Shown in pieces: positions 10,479-19,138 of a stretch of 64,000 nt of DNA (positions are counted from its first letter, which is position 1; each line of letters starts with the position of its first letter). The stretch comes from Blastomussa wellsi (Eukaryota > Cnidaria > Anthozoa > Scleractinia > Plerogyridae), in assembly GCA_947652115.1 (NCBI GenBank), contig OX393569.1, positions 12,386,576 to 12,450,575 of the forward strand. The letters run 5' to 3'. The notes under the pieces are model-generated. The model was not told the origin of the DNA. It was given only the letters and a program-made list of their open reading frames with translations, and did not search any database. The position numbers and the translations under genes were made by a program.

Positions 10479-10904
10479 TTAAAAGAACCGAAAAGCTGCA
10501 TAGCCAAGAGCGAGAGCCCCGGCGCCAACGAACGCGAGTTCAGCATTTTTCTGCTGCCGGCTCGGCTGATAAAAATCAGAGAATTTGGGTTCTTTGGGAG
10601 GCGACATGCGTTCTTCAGGGTGTGTCTGGCCGTATAGTTTTAAGGCATAGTCAGTGTTAGTGAAGTTTTGTTTGGCTTCCTCATTCATCTGTGCATTTGT
10701 TGCAATCCAGTCGAGAAGTTTGGTGCGGTCACGCATGTATTTTGCCCAGGCAGCTTGATATGCTTCGAGAGCTTTATCATGCCGCACTTTTTCTTCAAGC
10801 GCAGCATTGTCGCCGCCTCCAAAAGCCCTCGCGAGATAATTACCGCCGATGAAAGCCGCCGCATTCAGCACAGCTCCGCCAACCACAATCGCGATACTTG
10901 CCAT
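10479..10904 (-). CDS. Conserved Polinton membrane-associated protein, 141 aa
   Basis: Intact frame. An N-terminal hydrophobic segment (residues 1-30, with GGAVLNAAAFIGGNYL), a charged helical middle rich in Lys, Asp and Gln, then SDFYQPSRQQKNAELAF, followed by a short C-terminal hydrophobic segment with Gly-Ala repeats. The SDFY-x-PS-x-x-QKN-x-EL motif recurs in Polintons of other cnidarians as I remember them. Two membrane-spanning ends suggest a virion-membrane or scaffold-like role, but the function is unknown. Confidence 0.75.
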   Translation of the reverse strand: MASIAIVVGGAVLNAAAFIGGNYLARAFGGGDNAALEEKVRHDKALEAYQAAWAKYMRDRTKLLDWIATNAQMNEEAKQNFTNTDYALKLYGQTHPEERMSPPKEPKFSDFYQPSRQQKNAELAFVGAGALALGYAAFRFF

Positions 10905-10949
10905 TTTTTTTTCCTTTTTATTTTTTCAAAATGTTGGTCGAAAGGATTT

Positions 10950-11171
10950 TCAGGCGTTGGTCGGAAGGATTTTCTGGTCCTCCAGATAGTTTTTGAGCGC
11001 AAGGCTCCCCGCCATCACAGCTGTGAACAATCCATAGTTTTCGAAGGAATTTGAAGGGTCAGCTGTAAAACTTTTCCTGAACGCTTTTTTGGCCACCCAG
11101 CCAATGCCCGCAGAGAGGCCGACGAGGGTTGCGGAATCCATGACGATTTTGACGAGCTTGTTGTCAGACAT
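10950..11171 (-). CDS. Conserved small Polinton membrane protein, 73 aa
   Basis: Intact frame beginning MSDNKLVKIVMDSATLVG. Two hydrophobic stretches (about residues 10-26 and 45-58) flank a basic turn, and the end reads YLEDQKILP. Similar short proteins sit at the same place in other cnidarian Polintons in my recollection. No known function; a holin-like or capsid-membrane role would be speculation. Confidence 0.7.
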   Translation of the reverse strand: MSDNKLVKIVMDSATLVGLSAGIGWVAKKAFRKSFTADPSNSFENYGLFTAVMAGSLALKNYLEDQKILPTNA

Positions 11172-11213
11172 GTTGGTTACAGAAAGAGAGAAAATTATTT
11201 AATTGGAAATTTT

Positions 11214-11723
11214 TTACCGCAAGTTTAAAACTTTCCGAAGTAACTCTATCTTTTCTTGATCACTTAGCTCTTCCACATTTTCCAATTTCCTAATTAACTC
11301 TTGCTTTTCTTGAACACTTACTTCCACATTTTCCAAAAAGTATTTTAACACTCTCCAAAGCACTTCTAACATTTTTTTCACATTTTCATTTCGCTCGGCC
11401 AAAAGCATTTTTGTCGCTGCACAAACCACTTCTATAAAATTTTCCTCATTTTCATTTCGCTCGGCCAAAAGCATTTTTGTCGCTGCACAAACCACTTCTA
11501 TAAAATTTTCCACATTTTTCTCATTTGCCTCATTTTCCTCATTTTCCTCATCTTCCTCATCTTTCTCATCTTCCTCAATTTCCTCCGCAGACGTGAGATC
11601 AGGATTTCTGACAAGCCAAACGACACTTTTAAAGCAACACTTTGTGAAATACCACCAAAATAGGCCAATGCCTGTTGGTGCTGCGGTGGTTATCGCAAAC
11701 GGGGTTAATCTGATTTTCGGCAT
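11214..11723 (-). CDS. Acidic coiled-coil protein with internal duplication, 169 aa
   Basis: An N-terminal hydrophobic segment (GIGLFWWYFTKCC) is followed by a very acidic Glu/Asn-rich linker, two perfect copies of a 22-residue unit (starting ENFIEVVCAATKMLLAERNE), and helical Leu/Glu-rich sequence. Not recognised. The exact repeat indicates a recent 66-bp tandem duplication. It may be lineage-specific; the frame is open throughout, which argues it was coding until recently. Confidence 0.6.
   Translation of the reverse strand: MPKIRLTPFAITTAAPTGIGLFWWYFTKCCFKSVVWLVRNPDLTSAEEIEEDEKDEEDEENEENEANEKNVENFIEVVCAATKMLLAERNENEENFIEVVCAATKMLLAERNENVKKMLEVLWRVLKYFLENVEVSVQEKQELIRKLENVEELSDQEKIELLRKVLNLR
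11385..11516 (-). repeat. Two 66-bp tandem units inside the 169-aa gene
   Basis: The stretch cattttcatttcgctcggcc and its downstream sequence to ctataaaattttcc occur twice back to back with no visible difference. The unit is a multiple of three, so the frame is kept. Confidence 0.85.
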
Positions 11724-11756
11724 TTTATATTCTGCAAAATATATTCAAATGGATTT

Positions 11757-12179
11757 TTAATCCATATGGCGAATGCCTGTTTTGGGTTGCGGTGGAGATT
11801 CTTGCATCGCCTGTGGCGCAGTTGGCCGAAAAAAGGCTTTGATGTCTTCACGCTTGACATAAACCGGAAGGAGCGTTGCGGCAATTCCAATGACAGCTAT
11901 CCATTGGTTTGTGCTGGGCCAATTTCCGCTTTTGGAATCATCTGCAGCGGGCTCTGATGGCGCAGGTGATGGCGCAGGCGCAGGCGCAGGCTCAGGTGCA
12001 GATTTTTTTCATTCTCGTTTGCGTGAGCGCTTTTCGCGTTTGCGTGAGCGTCTCAACCGAGTTCTTTGAGGAACCAGTCTTCCAGCAGCCACTCGCTTGG
12101 GATTTTTATCGCGCTTTGTGACCGGAGTTTGTGAAGTTGCTTGGCTTTCCTGTGGAATTTGCTTTTGTTCTTCAGCCAT
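11757..12179 (-). pseudogene. Polinton protein with basic N-terminus, proline-alanine linker and C-terminal hydrophobic segment, one in-frame stop
   Basis: The frame starts MAEEQKQIPQES at ATG 12179. A strongly basic Arg/Lys tract follows, then a TGA at codon 57 (12011-12009), a PAPAPAPSPAPS linker, a hydrophobic segment WIAVIGIAATLLPVYV and a short tail ending in a TAA. One base restores the frame (CGA to TGA would explain it). A basic domain plus one membrane segment is reminiscent of virion core or minor capsid proteins; this is inference only. Confidence 0.6.
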
Positions 12180-12228
12180 TCTGTGGAAAACAAAATATAT
12201 GTTTAATAAAAAAAATTTTTGTGAGGAA

Positions 12229-12789
12229 TTATTCAGCGGTTGGTGAGGAAAGCTCAGCCGTTGGTGAGGAATGCTCAATTTCTTCGCGTTCCCAATCAAT
12301 GTATTTTGAAATAATCAGCGCCGCGTCGGCTGTTGAGAGAAAATTTCCGCACTTGAGTGCAATGCGGCCAGCAAGTTTGGTGAGATCTTTCTTGATGAAA
12401 TAGGAGTTTCTGAGTTCTTTTTGACAAGCGTCGATGTCTTTGACTTTGACGACCATTCCGACCGCTTTTGTCACAAGAAAAATGAAGCTGTCGATCAAGC
12501 TGTCAGATGTCTTTGAGCCCTCAAAGGCCTCCAAACGTTTGATGTAATTCTGAACATCTTTGTCGGAGAGGCGTTTGACCTGATCGTGCGACAGTTGCAC
12601 GCCGAGGGTTTCTTTGGATTTTCCTGCCGAAACCAGCACGGCCAGCTGCTCGCGAAGAGCGGGAATCTGCAATGAAGAGACATTGTCGGGCGCGCTGGTT
12701 GGCTTAGCTTCAAGCAAGTTCAAAACGTCGGTCATCGCGACGTCGTCGAAATCAACATCGGTCATCGCGACGTCTTCGAAAGCACTCAT
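12229..12789 (-). CDS. Conserved Polinton protein of unknown function, 186 aa
   Basis: Intact frame. The N-terminus has a tandem duplication of DVAMTDV separated by DFD. The conserved part reads SDSLIDSFIFLVTKAVGMVV and then NSYFIKKDLTKLAG and CGNFLSTADAALI, predicted helical. The C-terminus repeats SSPTAE. The helical core is a standard neighbour of the ATPase in cnidarian Polintons in my recollection. No function is known; the position between ATPase and membrane proteins fits a structural role. Confidence 0.72.
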   Translation of the reverse strand: MSAFEDVAMTDVDFDDVAMTDVLNLLEAKPTSAPDNVSSLQIPALREQLAVLVSAGKSKETLGVQLSHDQVKRLSDKDVQNYIKRLEAFEGSKTSDSLIDSFIFLVTKAVGMVVKVKDIDACQKELRNSYFIKKDLTKLAGRIALKCGNFLSTADAALIISKYIDWEREEIEHSSPTAELSSPTAE

Positions 12790-12812
12790 TTTTTTGTCTA
12801 TAGTTTCTTTTT

Positions 12813-13415
12813 TTAATTGCGAACAAATTTTATTCCGAAAGGGTGCCGAAGCGCGAACACAAGGAAGGAAAACTTATTTGCCTTCAACCTCGAAACATAT
12901 TCTTTCTTTTCATCTGGGGAAAGATCGCCGCCGAATTCTTCAAAAACCGTTTTCAAAGTTTTCTGCGAGGGCGTATAGAAAAGCACAAGCCCAGCCACGT
13001 TTTCGCGGAAAGAAGCTGTGATGCTGGTCATCTTCTGCGTCAGCACCCACACGCTGAATCCCATATGGCGGGCGCTGAATGCGAGCTTGCCCAGCGGACC
13101 TGAGCGCTTTTTCACATCTTTCGTGTCTGCGCAGTCATCGAGAATTATGAGTGTGTTGGTGCCCTCGAAAAGCCAGGTGATGAGCTTCAACCAGGGCTCC
13201 ACTTGGTCTTGTTCACAAACGACAACCTCAAAACGCGGGTCATTTTCAGCGAAACGATGAAAAGTCTTGTTCCAGATGAATGTCGGACAGATGAGCACGA
13301 TGTAGTCAAATTTGCCGCGGAAAGGGCCGTGGAGCTGATCAACCACAAACTGCAATTTCCCTGAATTTGTCGGGCCCACGATGAGAGCGTTGAACGGTAT
13401 GTTGTTTTGATCCAT
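12813..13415 (-). CDS. DNA-packaging ATPase, FtsK/HerA (A32-like) family
   Basis: Intact 200-residue frame. Walker A reads GPTNSGKLQF (residues 14-23): the Ser/Thr that normally follows GK is Leu here, which would weaken Mg-ATP binding. Walker B is TLIILDDCAD, and a sensor-like LTQ follows (VWVLTQKM). In adenovirus-like and Polinton systems this motor pumps DNA into capsids. Its ATG overlaps the stop of the capsid gene by one base (TAATG), so the two are tightly coupled. The length is slightly short but typical for Polintons. Confidence 0.92.
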   Translation of the reverse strand: MDQNNIPFNALIVGPTNSGKLQFVVDQLHGPFRGKFDYIVLICPTFIWNKTFHRFAENDPRFEVVVCEQDQVEPWLKLITWLFEGTNTLIILDDCADTKDVKKRSGPLGKLAFSARHMGFSVWVLTQKMTSITASFRENVAGLVLFYTPSQKTLKTVFEEFGGDLSPDEKKEYVSRLKANKFSFLVFALRHPFGIKFVRN

Positions 13416-14668
13416 TAGAAATGCACAGATTCTAATTGTTTTTCCAAAATATTCATTTGCCCGTCACTGATCACGAAAACGTGGCAGTTCACATTGCCTG
13501 AGCCGCTGAGCTTTCGCTCGAGCTCGAGCTGAACCCCATCTTGTGTGTTCACGAGGCGAGCGCCGCTGCCGTGCATTGTGTGAGCCGCCATTGGGCGCAA
13601 ATCGATCAGAAGACCGAACTTGTCTTCGCTCCAGAACTTTTTCAGATTCATGTTCTGTGTTTTGTTTTTTGCCTTGCCAAAGAATCTGACAACTTCGCCC
13701 CAAATATCTTTTCCTTCGATGCCGTTGTTGTAGAGCCTGTTGGGCGAGCCATTCACTGTGACGCTGACTTTCGAGAGGTCTGGGTTGATGAACTTTTCTG
13801 AATCCCTGGTCCCGGCTGCATAGGGCTCAATGAAGAGAAGAAGAACTCCTTTCATGGATTTTCTCTGAGGGTTCACTCTGAGGTTAATCCTTGAGTCAGC
13901 GTTTTTTGCAAATGTGACCACCTGTTCCCGCACCACGTGGTCGTATAAGAACTACTTTCCCGAGGCGTAAACACTGCTTGCCTCGTCCGCCAAGGTCTTG
14001 CTTCTTATCATTTCGTACTCAAGCTGGATGTTTTTCAGCTTGTATTTCAGTTTATCCGGATCAGAGCCTTTGACAACCTGTGAAGCTGGTGCAAGTTTCA
14101 ACTCAAAAACGGAGTTGTGAAAGAGCGCTTGGGGATAAAAGACTCCGCGGTCGGCCAAAATTTGGTGGTCCAGTCGGTTCCGGTATTTTGTTCCGAAAAC
14201 TTCGGCTAGCGCGTTTTCCGCGTCAACGCCCGAGGTTTTTTTATTCTCAGAATTTGAGCGGATCTTGCAGAGGTCTTCGCTTTGGATTCCGTCGAGCAGC
14301 ATGTTGTCCCGCTCCTCCTGCGAGAGGAAAAGGTCCTCCCAGATCTTGCAGATGTCATAATTCACCGTGTGCTGCAGTGTCTCTCCAGCGTACTTCACAA
14401 CCATCTTGTCAACAAGAGCCCGCGTGACGTTTTGAACGAGGAAGTTGCCCGGGTCACCTCCAGAAAGATCGATGTTGAATAGCAGTCAGAGAGAGCCTGG
14501 TACGAGGACCTCGTGCTCATTCAGTTTGGGCACGAAAATATTCAGGAGCTCGCCAGGGTTGGCTTCGCTTCGATCAAAGGTGATGCGCTTGACCGTGCGC
14601 TCGGCTTTCATTGCGCCGGGTGTTTTTTCGCTGTGTGTTGGACGAAGGTTTGCTTGCACCACCGACAT
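13415..14668 (-). pseudogene. Major capsid protein, hexon-like (double jelly-roll type), two in-frame stops
   Basis: One frame of 418 codons from ATG 14668 (MSVVQANLRP) to TAA 13415. Stops interrupt it at 14488-14486 (TGA) and 13954-13952 (TAG), with no indel. Recognisable blocks: NIFVPKLNEHEVLVPGS near the start, TVNYDICKIWEDLFL, NINLRV-type RINLRVNPQRKSMKGVLL, FIEPYAAGTRDSEKF and NVNCHVFVISDGQMNI near the end. These match the Polinton/adintovirus hexon family. It would form the capsid shell. The TGA fits a CGA-to-TGA transition. The start lies 25 bp from the divergent 321-aa gene, suggesting a shared promoter. Confidence 0.9.
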
Positions 14669-14693
14669 TTCATACAAACAGAAAAAATAGACA
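14669..14693. promoter_or_regulatory. 25-bp divergent start-to-start spacer (capsid / 321-aa gene)
   Basis: Only 25 bp separate the ATGs of two oppositely directed genes, so both 5' leaders and promoters must overlap the partner's coding sequence or be extremely short. No TATA box is obvious in the spacer. Confidence 0.45.
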
Positions 14694-15659
14694 ATGGCGG
14701 AAGGTGGCTTTGGCGAGAGAGACCCTCTCATGAAACACACAGACGATCGTGACGATGCACACAGGACAATGCCTTTTGGTGAGCCTGGTGGGTCATCAAC
14801 ACCCGGACCAAGTGGCGAAGAATTTCCAATGAGAACAACAACGATGAATAGGCCACCTGAACGCGGCGGCACTGCGGAAACCTCTTTCATTGAAAGACGC
14901 CCTCCAGGGATGCGGGTTTTTAACCCTGATTCTGTTAAAATTGATCTTGCGAACCAAACCTTGATGGAAACGCGCACTCAATATGGGAAAGATGGTAACT
15001 TTTTGACACTTGAGGTCTCAAAAAAAAGATACCCTGGAAGAGTTGTTGTTATTGGGCCAAAAGGTGGTGAGACACCTCTCTTTCTTCCGGACGGAAAAAT
15101 TAACCCAAAATTACCAAAATCTGTTATGAAAACACTTGGACCGGAGAGGGTGGCATTAATTCAAGAAAAAGATAAAGAAATCGACGAAATTGACAAAGAA
15201 ATCCAAGAGAACCAAGAAATCTCCAATGATGAAAATGAGCAATCTGCGGTTAGAGAGCAAGCGCGTGAAAAGATTCGGGAAAGGACAGAACAGCGAAATG
15301 CACTTGAAAACGAAAGGGAGCGCCTTGAAGAAGGGATGCCGCTGCGTGAGCGCGTAAAAGAGATCTTCAAGAAATACGGCGTGACCGTCACGGCTGTTCT
15401 TCTTGCTGCTGGTGTTACGATCGGAGCTGTCGTTAGCACAATCAACAACTCACTGAAAGCAACCGCCAAAGGACTCGGAAATGGTTTGAAAGAGCTCGGA
15501 AAAAAACTTGCTGGAATCCTTCCCGGGTTAATTGGCTCGATTGTTTCTTTCCTTTTCAAAGCTGCTGGGGAGGTCGTCTCTTTTCTGGCGGAGCACGTCT
15601 GGCTTCTGATTTTGGCTGTGGTTGCGTTTCTGGTCGAGGATTTCAAAAAACGCCGTTAA
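14694..15659 (+). CDS. Conserved Polinton protein with coiled coil and C-terminal membrane segments, 321 aa
   Basis: Intact frame. The N-terminal 90 residues are Pro/Gly-rich and low complexity. A globular-like block follows (RVFNPDSVKIDL; YPGRVVVIGPKGG), then about 70 residues of Glu/Lys/Arg coiled coil (about 155-225), a hydrophobic Ala-rich segment GVTVTAVLLAAGVTIGAVV, GLIGSIVSFLFKAAGEVV, and a final segment WLLILAVVAFLV before a basic end. Widely conserved in cnidarian Polintons in my recollection. The architecture suggests a minor virion or membrane-active protein; this is inference. Its stop shares TTAA with the stop of the convergent 540-codon gene. Confidence 0.78.
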   Translation: MAEGGFGERDPLMKHTDDRDDAHRTMPFGEPGGSSTPGPSGEEFPMRTTTMNRPPERGGTAETSFIERRPPGMRVFNPDSVKIDLANQTLMETRTQYGKDGNFLTLEVSKKRYPGRVVVIGPKGGETPLFLPDGKINPKLPKSVMKTLGPERVALIQEKDKEIDEIDKEIQENQEISNDENEQSAVREQAREKIRERTEQRNALENERERLEEGMPLRERVKEIFKKYGVTVTAVLLAAGVTIGAVVSTINNSLKATAKGLGNGLKELGKKLAGILPGLIGSIVSFLFKAAGEVVSFLAEHVWLLILAVVAFLVEDFKKRR

Positions 15660-17277
15660 CGCAATGCGAAGAATGCCAAACCCGCAACTGCAACCGCGCC
15701 AACAGCGACAGCAATTTTGTTGTTGAGATGGCTGTCTGAGCCAGCCGCGGGTGCTGGTTGTTCTGTTTGCACTTCTTCTGTTGCTGGAGTTTTGCCAGCA
15801 GGTTTTCTGCTTTCAGCTGTGGCTGCCTTATGAATAGGATTGGAAGGGTGGCTGTTTCGCCGGTCAATTTTTGATCTCTCACCATCCATGTGCTGAATCC
15901 CAACTTTTCTCGTGCTCGTGTTCACCTCGTTGTTTATCCCCAGTTTCATGCCTTGCACCGCTTGTTTCAACTGGTTGTTATATCCAACCGTGCTTTCTGT
16001 GTTGATCACCATATTCCCTGGCATTAACCAAGCCCCCGGGCACACAGCCAGATTGAGCCTCACCTTGGCTTTATCCACCACCAGCTCTAGACGCTGCACG
16101 CTTTTCGCCAGGTCGGGCTGCCTCACTGCATTTTCCACCAAGACGTTGAACTCGCTCTGCGCCTCCTTTGTGCGCCCCCTTCTCTTAGGATGCTGCTGCG
16201 GACGTTTACTTGCGCGCCCAAAAATGCAATATACAAATGCTTCAATCGACTGGTTTATTCGCGACAAACCTGCATGGGTCAAACCTGCTGTTGTTTTTGG
16301 TGCAAACCAGCTGAATTGCTCTTCCGCGGCGTCGTTTCTGATAAAGCATACTGAAATTCCTTTTTCAGAAGCCCTTGGGTCCTCGTAATCGAATTTCGCT
16401 TTTTCTGACGGATAGGACACGTTCCGGATGAAAGGGTCGCGGCAATAAATATAAACGCTCCCCAACCCGTGATTCGGGCCGTTCGTGTAGCGGAAATCTG
16501 TTGACGGGTCGACACCGAACTCTGCGCACAATCTTTCCCGTGAAGCTTCGTCGAAATGATTGTCGAACTGACTCCATGTTTGATCTCTAGGCAGTGCGCC
16601 AACGCTTTGTATTCCTCCGAGCTGAAAGAGGATTCGGCGAATTGTAAAATACACGTGGAAAATGTAGAACGCCCGCACCTGCGGCGGCAGCATTGTGCTG
16701 TCAAATACTTCTCGTGAGATTCCGCAGCCTTTCGTCGCACACCACACTGCGAAATTCAGCTGCTGTTCCCAGAAAGATAGATTGGGGCCTGCAAGCCATT
16801 TTTTCGCGGGCTTTGACGTTTCGAACTTCAGCTGTTCCTTTTGGAAAACCTCTCTGAACTTTGTTGTAAAATACTGGTTTGGGGAGACATAAATTTTGAT
16901 TGCTTTGTTGAATATTTTTTTCAAACTCGGCGCCGCTTCTTCGAATGGAACTGCTGAAACAGCCTGTGAACATTTTTCTGGGCGGGGCGTCAGTTGGAAA
17001 GGGAAACCGTCAAAGGCTCCGCCAACCAAACCCAGCGCTTTTTCATTCCTGCGCTCCAATATTCTGAATCTGAACCAAATACACTTTTCAGACTGCCGGG
17101 CCCCTCTTTTCAGAATATTTCGGCTGTTGCCGTGTTCAGGTCCGGTGCAAAAAATACCTGGGCTTCAAATTGACTTTTGTCTGCCCTTGGAAACCGTGCA
17201 GAAAAAGCTGCACACGCTTTGACTTGTGCTAACTTCGCATTGGAAGCCTGTGCTACTTTTCCAAGATAGTCAAACAT
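15656..17277 (-). pseudogene. Large conserved Polinton protein (about 540 codons), one stop and one frameshift
   Basis: Starts MFDYLGKVAQASNAKLA at ATG 17277. A TGA interrupts after TATAEIF, and a one-base shift in the A-run near 17040 separates this part from an open frame of 467 codons. Conserved blocks include KIYVSPNQYFTTKFREVFQ, KKWLAGPNLSFWEQQLNFA, RILFQLGGIQS, GLSRINQSIEAFVYC, VDKAKVRLNLAVCPGAWLMP and NTESTVGYNN; the tail is Pro/Ser-rich and ends in a hydrophobic AVAVGAVAVAGLAFFAL anchor. It recurs in cnidarian Polintons, always large and next to the capsid gene in my recollection. Probably a virion structural protein, but no named family was recognised. Confidence 0.75.
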
Positions 17278-17292
17278 AACAGAAGCTTGCTT
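17278..17292. promoter_or_regulatory. 15-bp divergent start-to-start spacer
   Basis: The ATG of the 540-codon gene (minus) and the ATG of the next gene (plus, 17293) are 15 bp apart. A shared, very compact bidirectional promoter embedded in coding sequence is likely. Confidence 0.4.
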
Positions 17293-17901
17293 ATGTGCGG
17301 TTTTCCAGATGTTCCGAGATTTATACGCCTGCTGGGTTGTTCACTTCACAACTCGTGGCACAACTTAGAAGAAACGGGGAAAATGTTAGTAAAGTTTGGG
17401 CAGTCTAGAAAAGAGGAAACTCTTTTGCTTCCTGGCAACTATTCTTTCCAAAACTTTTTCAACGAAGGTTTCAAAGACAAAATATTTTCTGCAAAGATGG
17501 ACCCATTCGGGAGAACACTTATCATAACCCCAAACAAAGAAAAAAATGTCACAGATTTTGATGTTTCCGACAAAATGAAAAAACTTTTTGATATTGTCGC
17601 CAAAAATGACAAGCAAATAACCATCTATGGTTTAAAAACTGAGAACTTTTATTTTATCCACTGCGATTTAGTGGACAGTGAGCAGAACCTTTTCAACGGA
17701 AAGCGTTCGAGTGTTCTTGCGAGCTTTGACATAAAAGGCAAACCTTATGAAAAAGTTTCTTATCAGAGCGGGGAGCTTGTTCTGAGAGACACAAATAAAA
17801 CCAGAGAAGTTCATAGTTTGAATATCTCTGTCAAAAATGAAAATGGCGAACTGTTTGACTTTCATGGGTTCCCAATTTATTTCCTTTTAGAAATAAATTG
17901 A
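17293..17901 (+). CDS. Putative Polinton minor capsid (penton-like) protein, 203 aa
   Basis: Intact frame from ATG 17293 (MCGFPDVPRFIRLLG). Conserved blocks: LLPGNYSFQNFF, DPFGRTLIIT, HCDLVDSEQNLFNGKRSSVL, FDIKGKPYEKVSYQ, and a terminal ENGELFDFHGFPIYF followed by Leu/Glu. The strand-rich pattern and the closing block are shared with a family seen beside the capsid gene in cnidarian Polintons. A single jelly-roll penton-like role is plausible because Polintons need one and nothing else here fits, but no motif proves it. Confidence 0.6.
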   Translation: MCGFPDVPRFIRLLGCSLHNSWHNLEETGKMLVKFGQSRKEETLLLPGNYSFQNFFNEGFKDKIFSAKMDPFGRTLIITPNKEKNVTDFDVSDKMKKLFDIVAKNDKQITIYGLKTENFYFIHCDLVDSEQNLFNGKRSSVLASFDIKGKPYEKVSYQSGELVLRDTNKTREVHSLNISVKNENGELFDFHGFPIYFLLEIN

Positions 17902-17913
17902 AATTTTTATACC

Positions 17914-18551
17914 ATGTCTTCGTCAAATGTGTTGCCGAGTGCACCGCCTATTTATACAGAGCTTCCCCCGCTGGAAAGAACCGAAAATTTCCGTCTAAGT
18001 GAGATCAGCAAAATTGAAAAAGAAATCTCCGATGAGGTTGAACACCGAAGAGTTGTATTGAAAAAATACACGAAAGCCCGGAAAGTGATTCACTATTCCG
18101 CGGTGTCTCTCGGCGTTGGAAGTGCTTTCCTTTCTTCTGGTGCCGTCGCATCTTCTTTGACTGGCGTCGGAATTGTTGTCGGTGCGCCTGTCGCCGGAAT
18201 TGCCGCCCTTCTTGGGTTTGCTTCGACTGGCCTTGCTGCTGTAAACAGAAAGCTTGAAAGGAAAGTGAAAAAGCACACGAAAATTCAAGCTTTGGCTCAA
18301 GCAAAACACGACTCTATCAAAAGTTCCGTTTCCCAAGCTCTGGATGACGGCAATGTTTCTGACGCTGAATTTAAAATGATCTCTCGTGAAATGGAAAAAT
18401 ATCGCGAACACAGAGAGAGAGATTGCGTGAAAATTTCGCCGATAAATATTCTGTTTCTCCAGACATTGAAACGATAAAAAAACAGGTTCGCCTAGAACTT
18501 CGAGAAGAACTTCGGAAAAAACTGTCGGCGTCCAACGCAAATTTGAACTAA
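17914..18551 (+). pseudogene. Conserved Polinton protein with membrane hairpin and coiled coils, frameshifted, about 212 codons
   Basis: N-terminal Pro-rich part (LPSAPPIYTELPPLE), then a coiled coil, a Gly/Ala/Val-rich double hydrophobic segment (SLTGVGIVVGAPVAGIAALL), a second coiled coil with KISREME-like helices, and a Glu/Arg-rich tail. The frame breaks in the GA run at about 18409-18420; in the other frame the coiled-coil tail continues to LSASNANLN and a TAA at 18549-18551. PPxY (PPIY) is a possible WW-domain or budding-type late motif; whether it acts so here is unknown. Confidence 0.65.
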
Positions 18552-18805
18552 ACTTTGAATCGAAAATCTATCTCTCTGTGACCTCTTGTTGATCTGCGAA
18601 AAAAAAAAGTTTCCAACGTTTGGAAATTGAAGATTGGCAGAACTTTGGAAAATGCTTCTGCTTTTCCACACGCTTTTCTGTATTTTCAAGGAACTTTCAA
18701 CGCCCGTTTGGCAGAGCGAGGTCAGACGGATAACCCAACAAGTTGTTGAGGCAATGTCCGAGGTGGGTTCTGATTGAGTTTGCGTGGTCGGTCACCGCTC
18801 TCCTG
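18552..18805. other. Intergenic segment inside the Polinton
   Basis: About 250 bp between the convergent ends of p212 and p103. No gene recognised. Confidence 0.5.
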
Positions 18806-19117
18806 TCACACGTATTTTATAAAGGTTTCGCTGTCATATTCAGGCCCGTGGAAGGATTCAAGGCGGTGTTTTTGTCCATTTTTAAAACAGGCGGCACATA
18901 AACCAGTTTTTCCGCAAACGTTGCATTTGCGACAATAGATTATTTTTGTAATTCGCCCAAGTCTTTCACAAAAAGGGGGCTGAAAAAGTTCCTCGTGCAC
19001 TTCATCCCAACCCATTTCTTTTCTCTCCGTCCGCTGCGTCTGCAACGTCACTTGCTCAGCCATTTTTGTTTTTCTTTTGGTGCTTTTCTCTAATTGGTCC
19101 ATTTTCTTTTGGGGCAT
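18806..19117 (-). CDS. Cysteine-rich protein starting inside the right inverted repeat, 103 aa
   Basis: The first 26 codons (MPQKKMDQLEKSTKRK and on to MAEQVTLQ) are the same, apart from one residue, as the start of the polymerase frame, because both lie in the terminal repeats. It then diverges into a unique part with CRKCNVCGKTGLCAACF, a likely zinc ribbon, and KNGQKH. The polymerase-proximal ATG MAEQ may be the real start in both. A regulatory or nucleic-acid-binding role is possible; no family recognised. Confidence 0.62.
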   Translation of the reverse strand: MPQKKMDQLEKSTKRKTKMAEQVTLQTQRTERKEMGWDEVHEELFQPPFCERLGRITKIIYCRKCNVCGKTGLCAACFKNGQKHRLESFHGPEYDSETFIKYV

Positions 19118-19138
19118 ATCTCTAAATGGGTGATTTCT

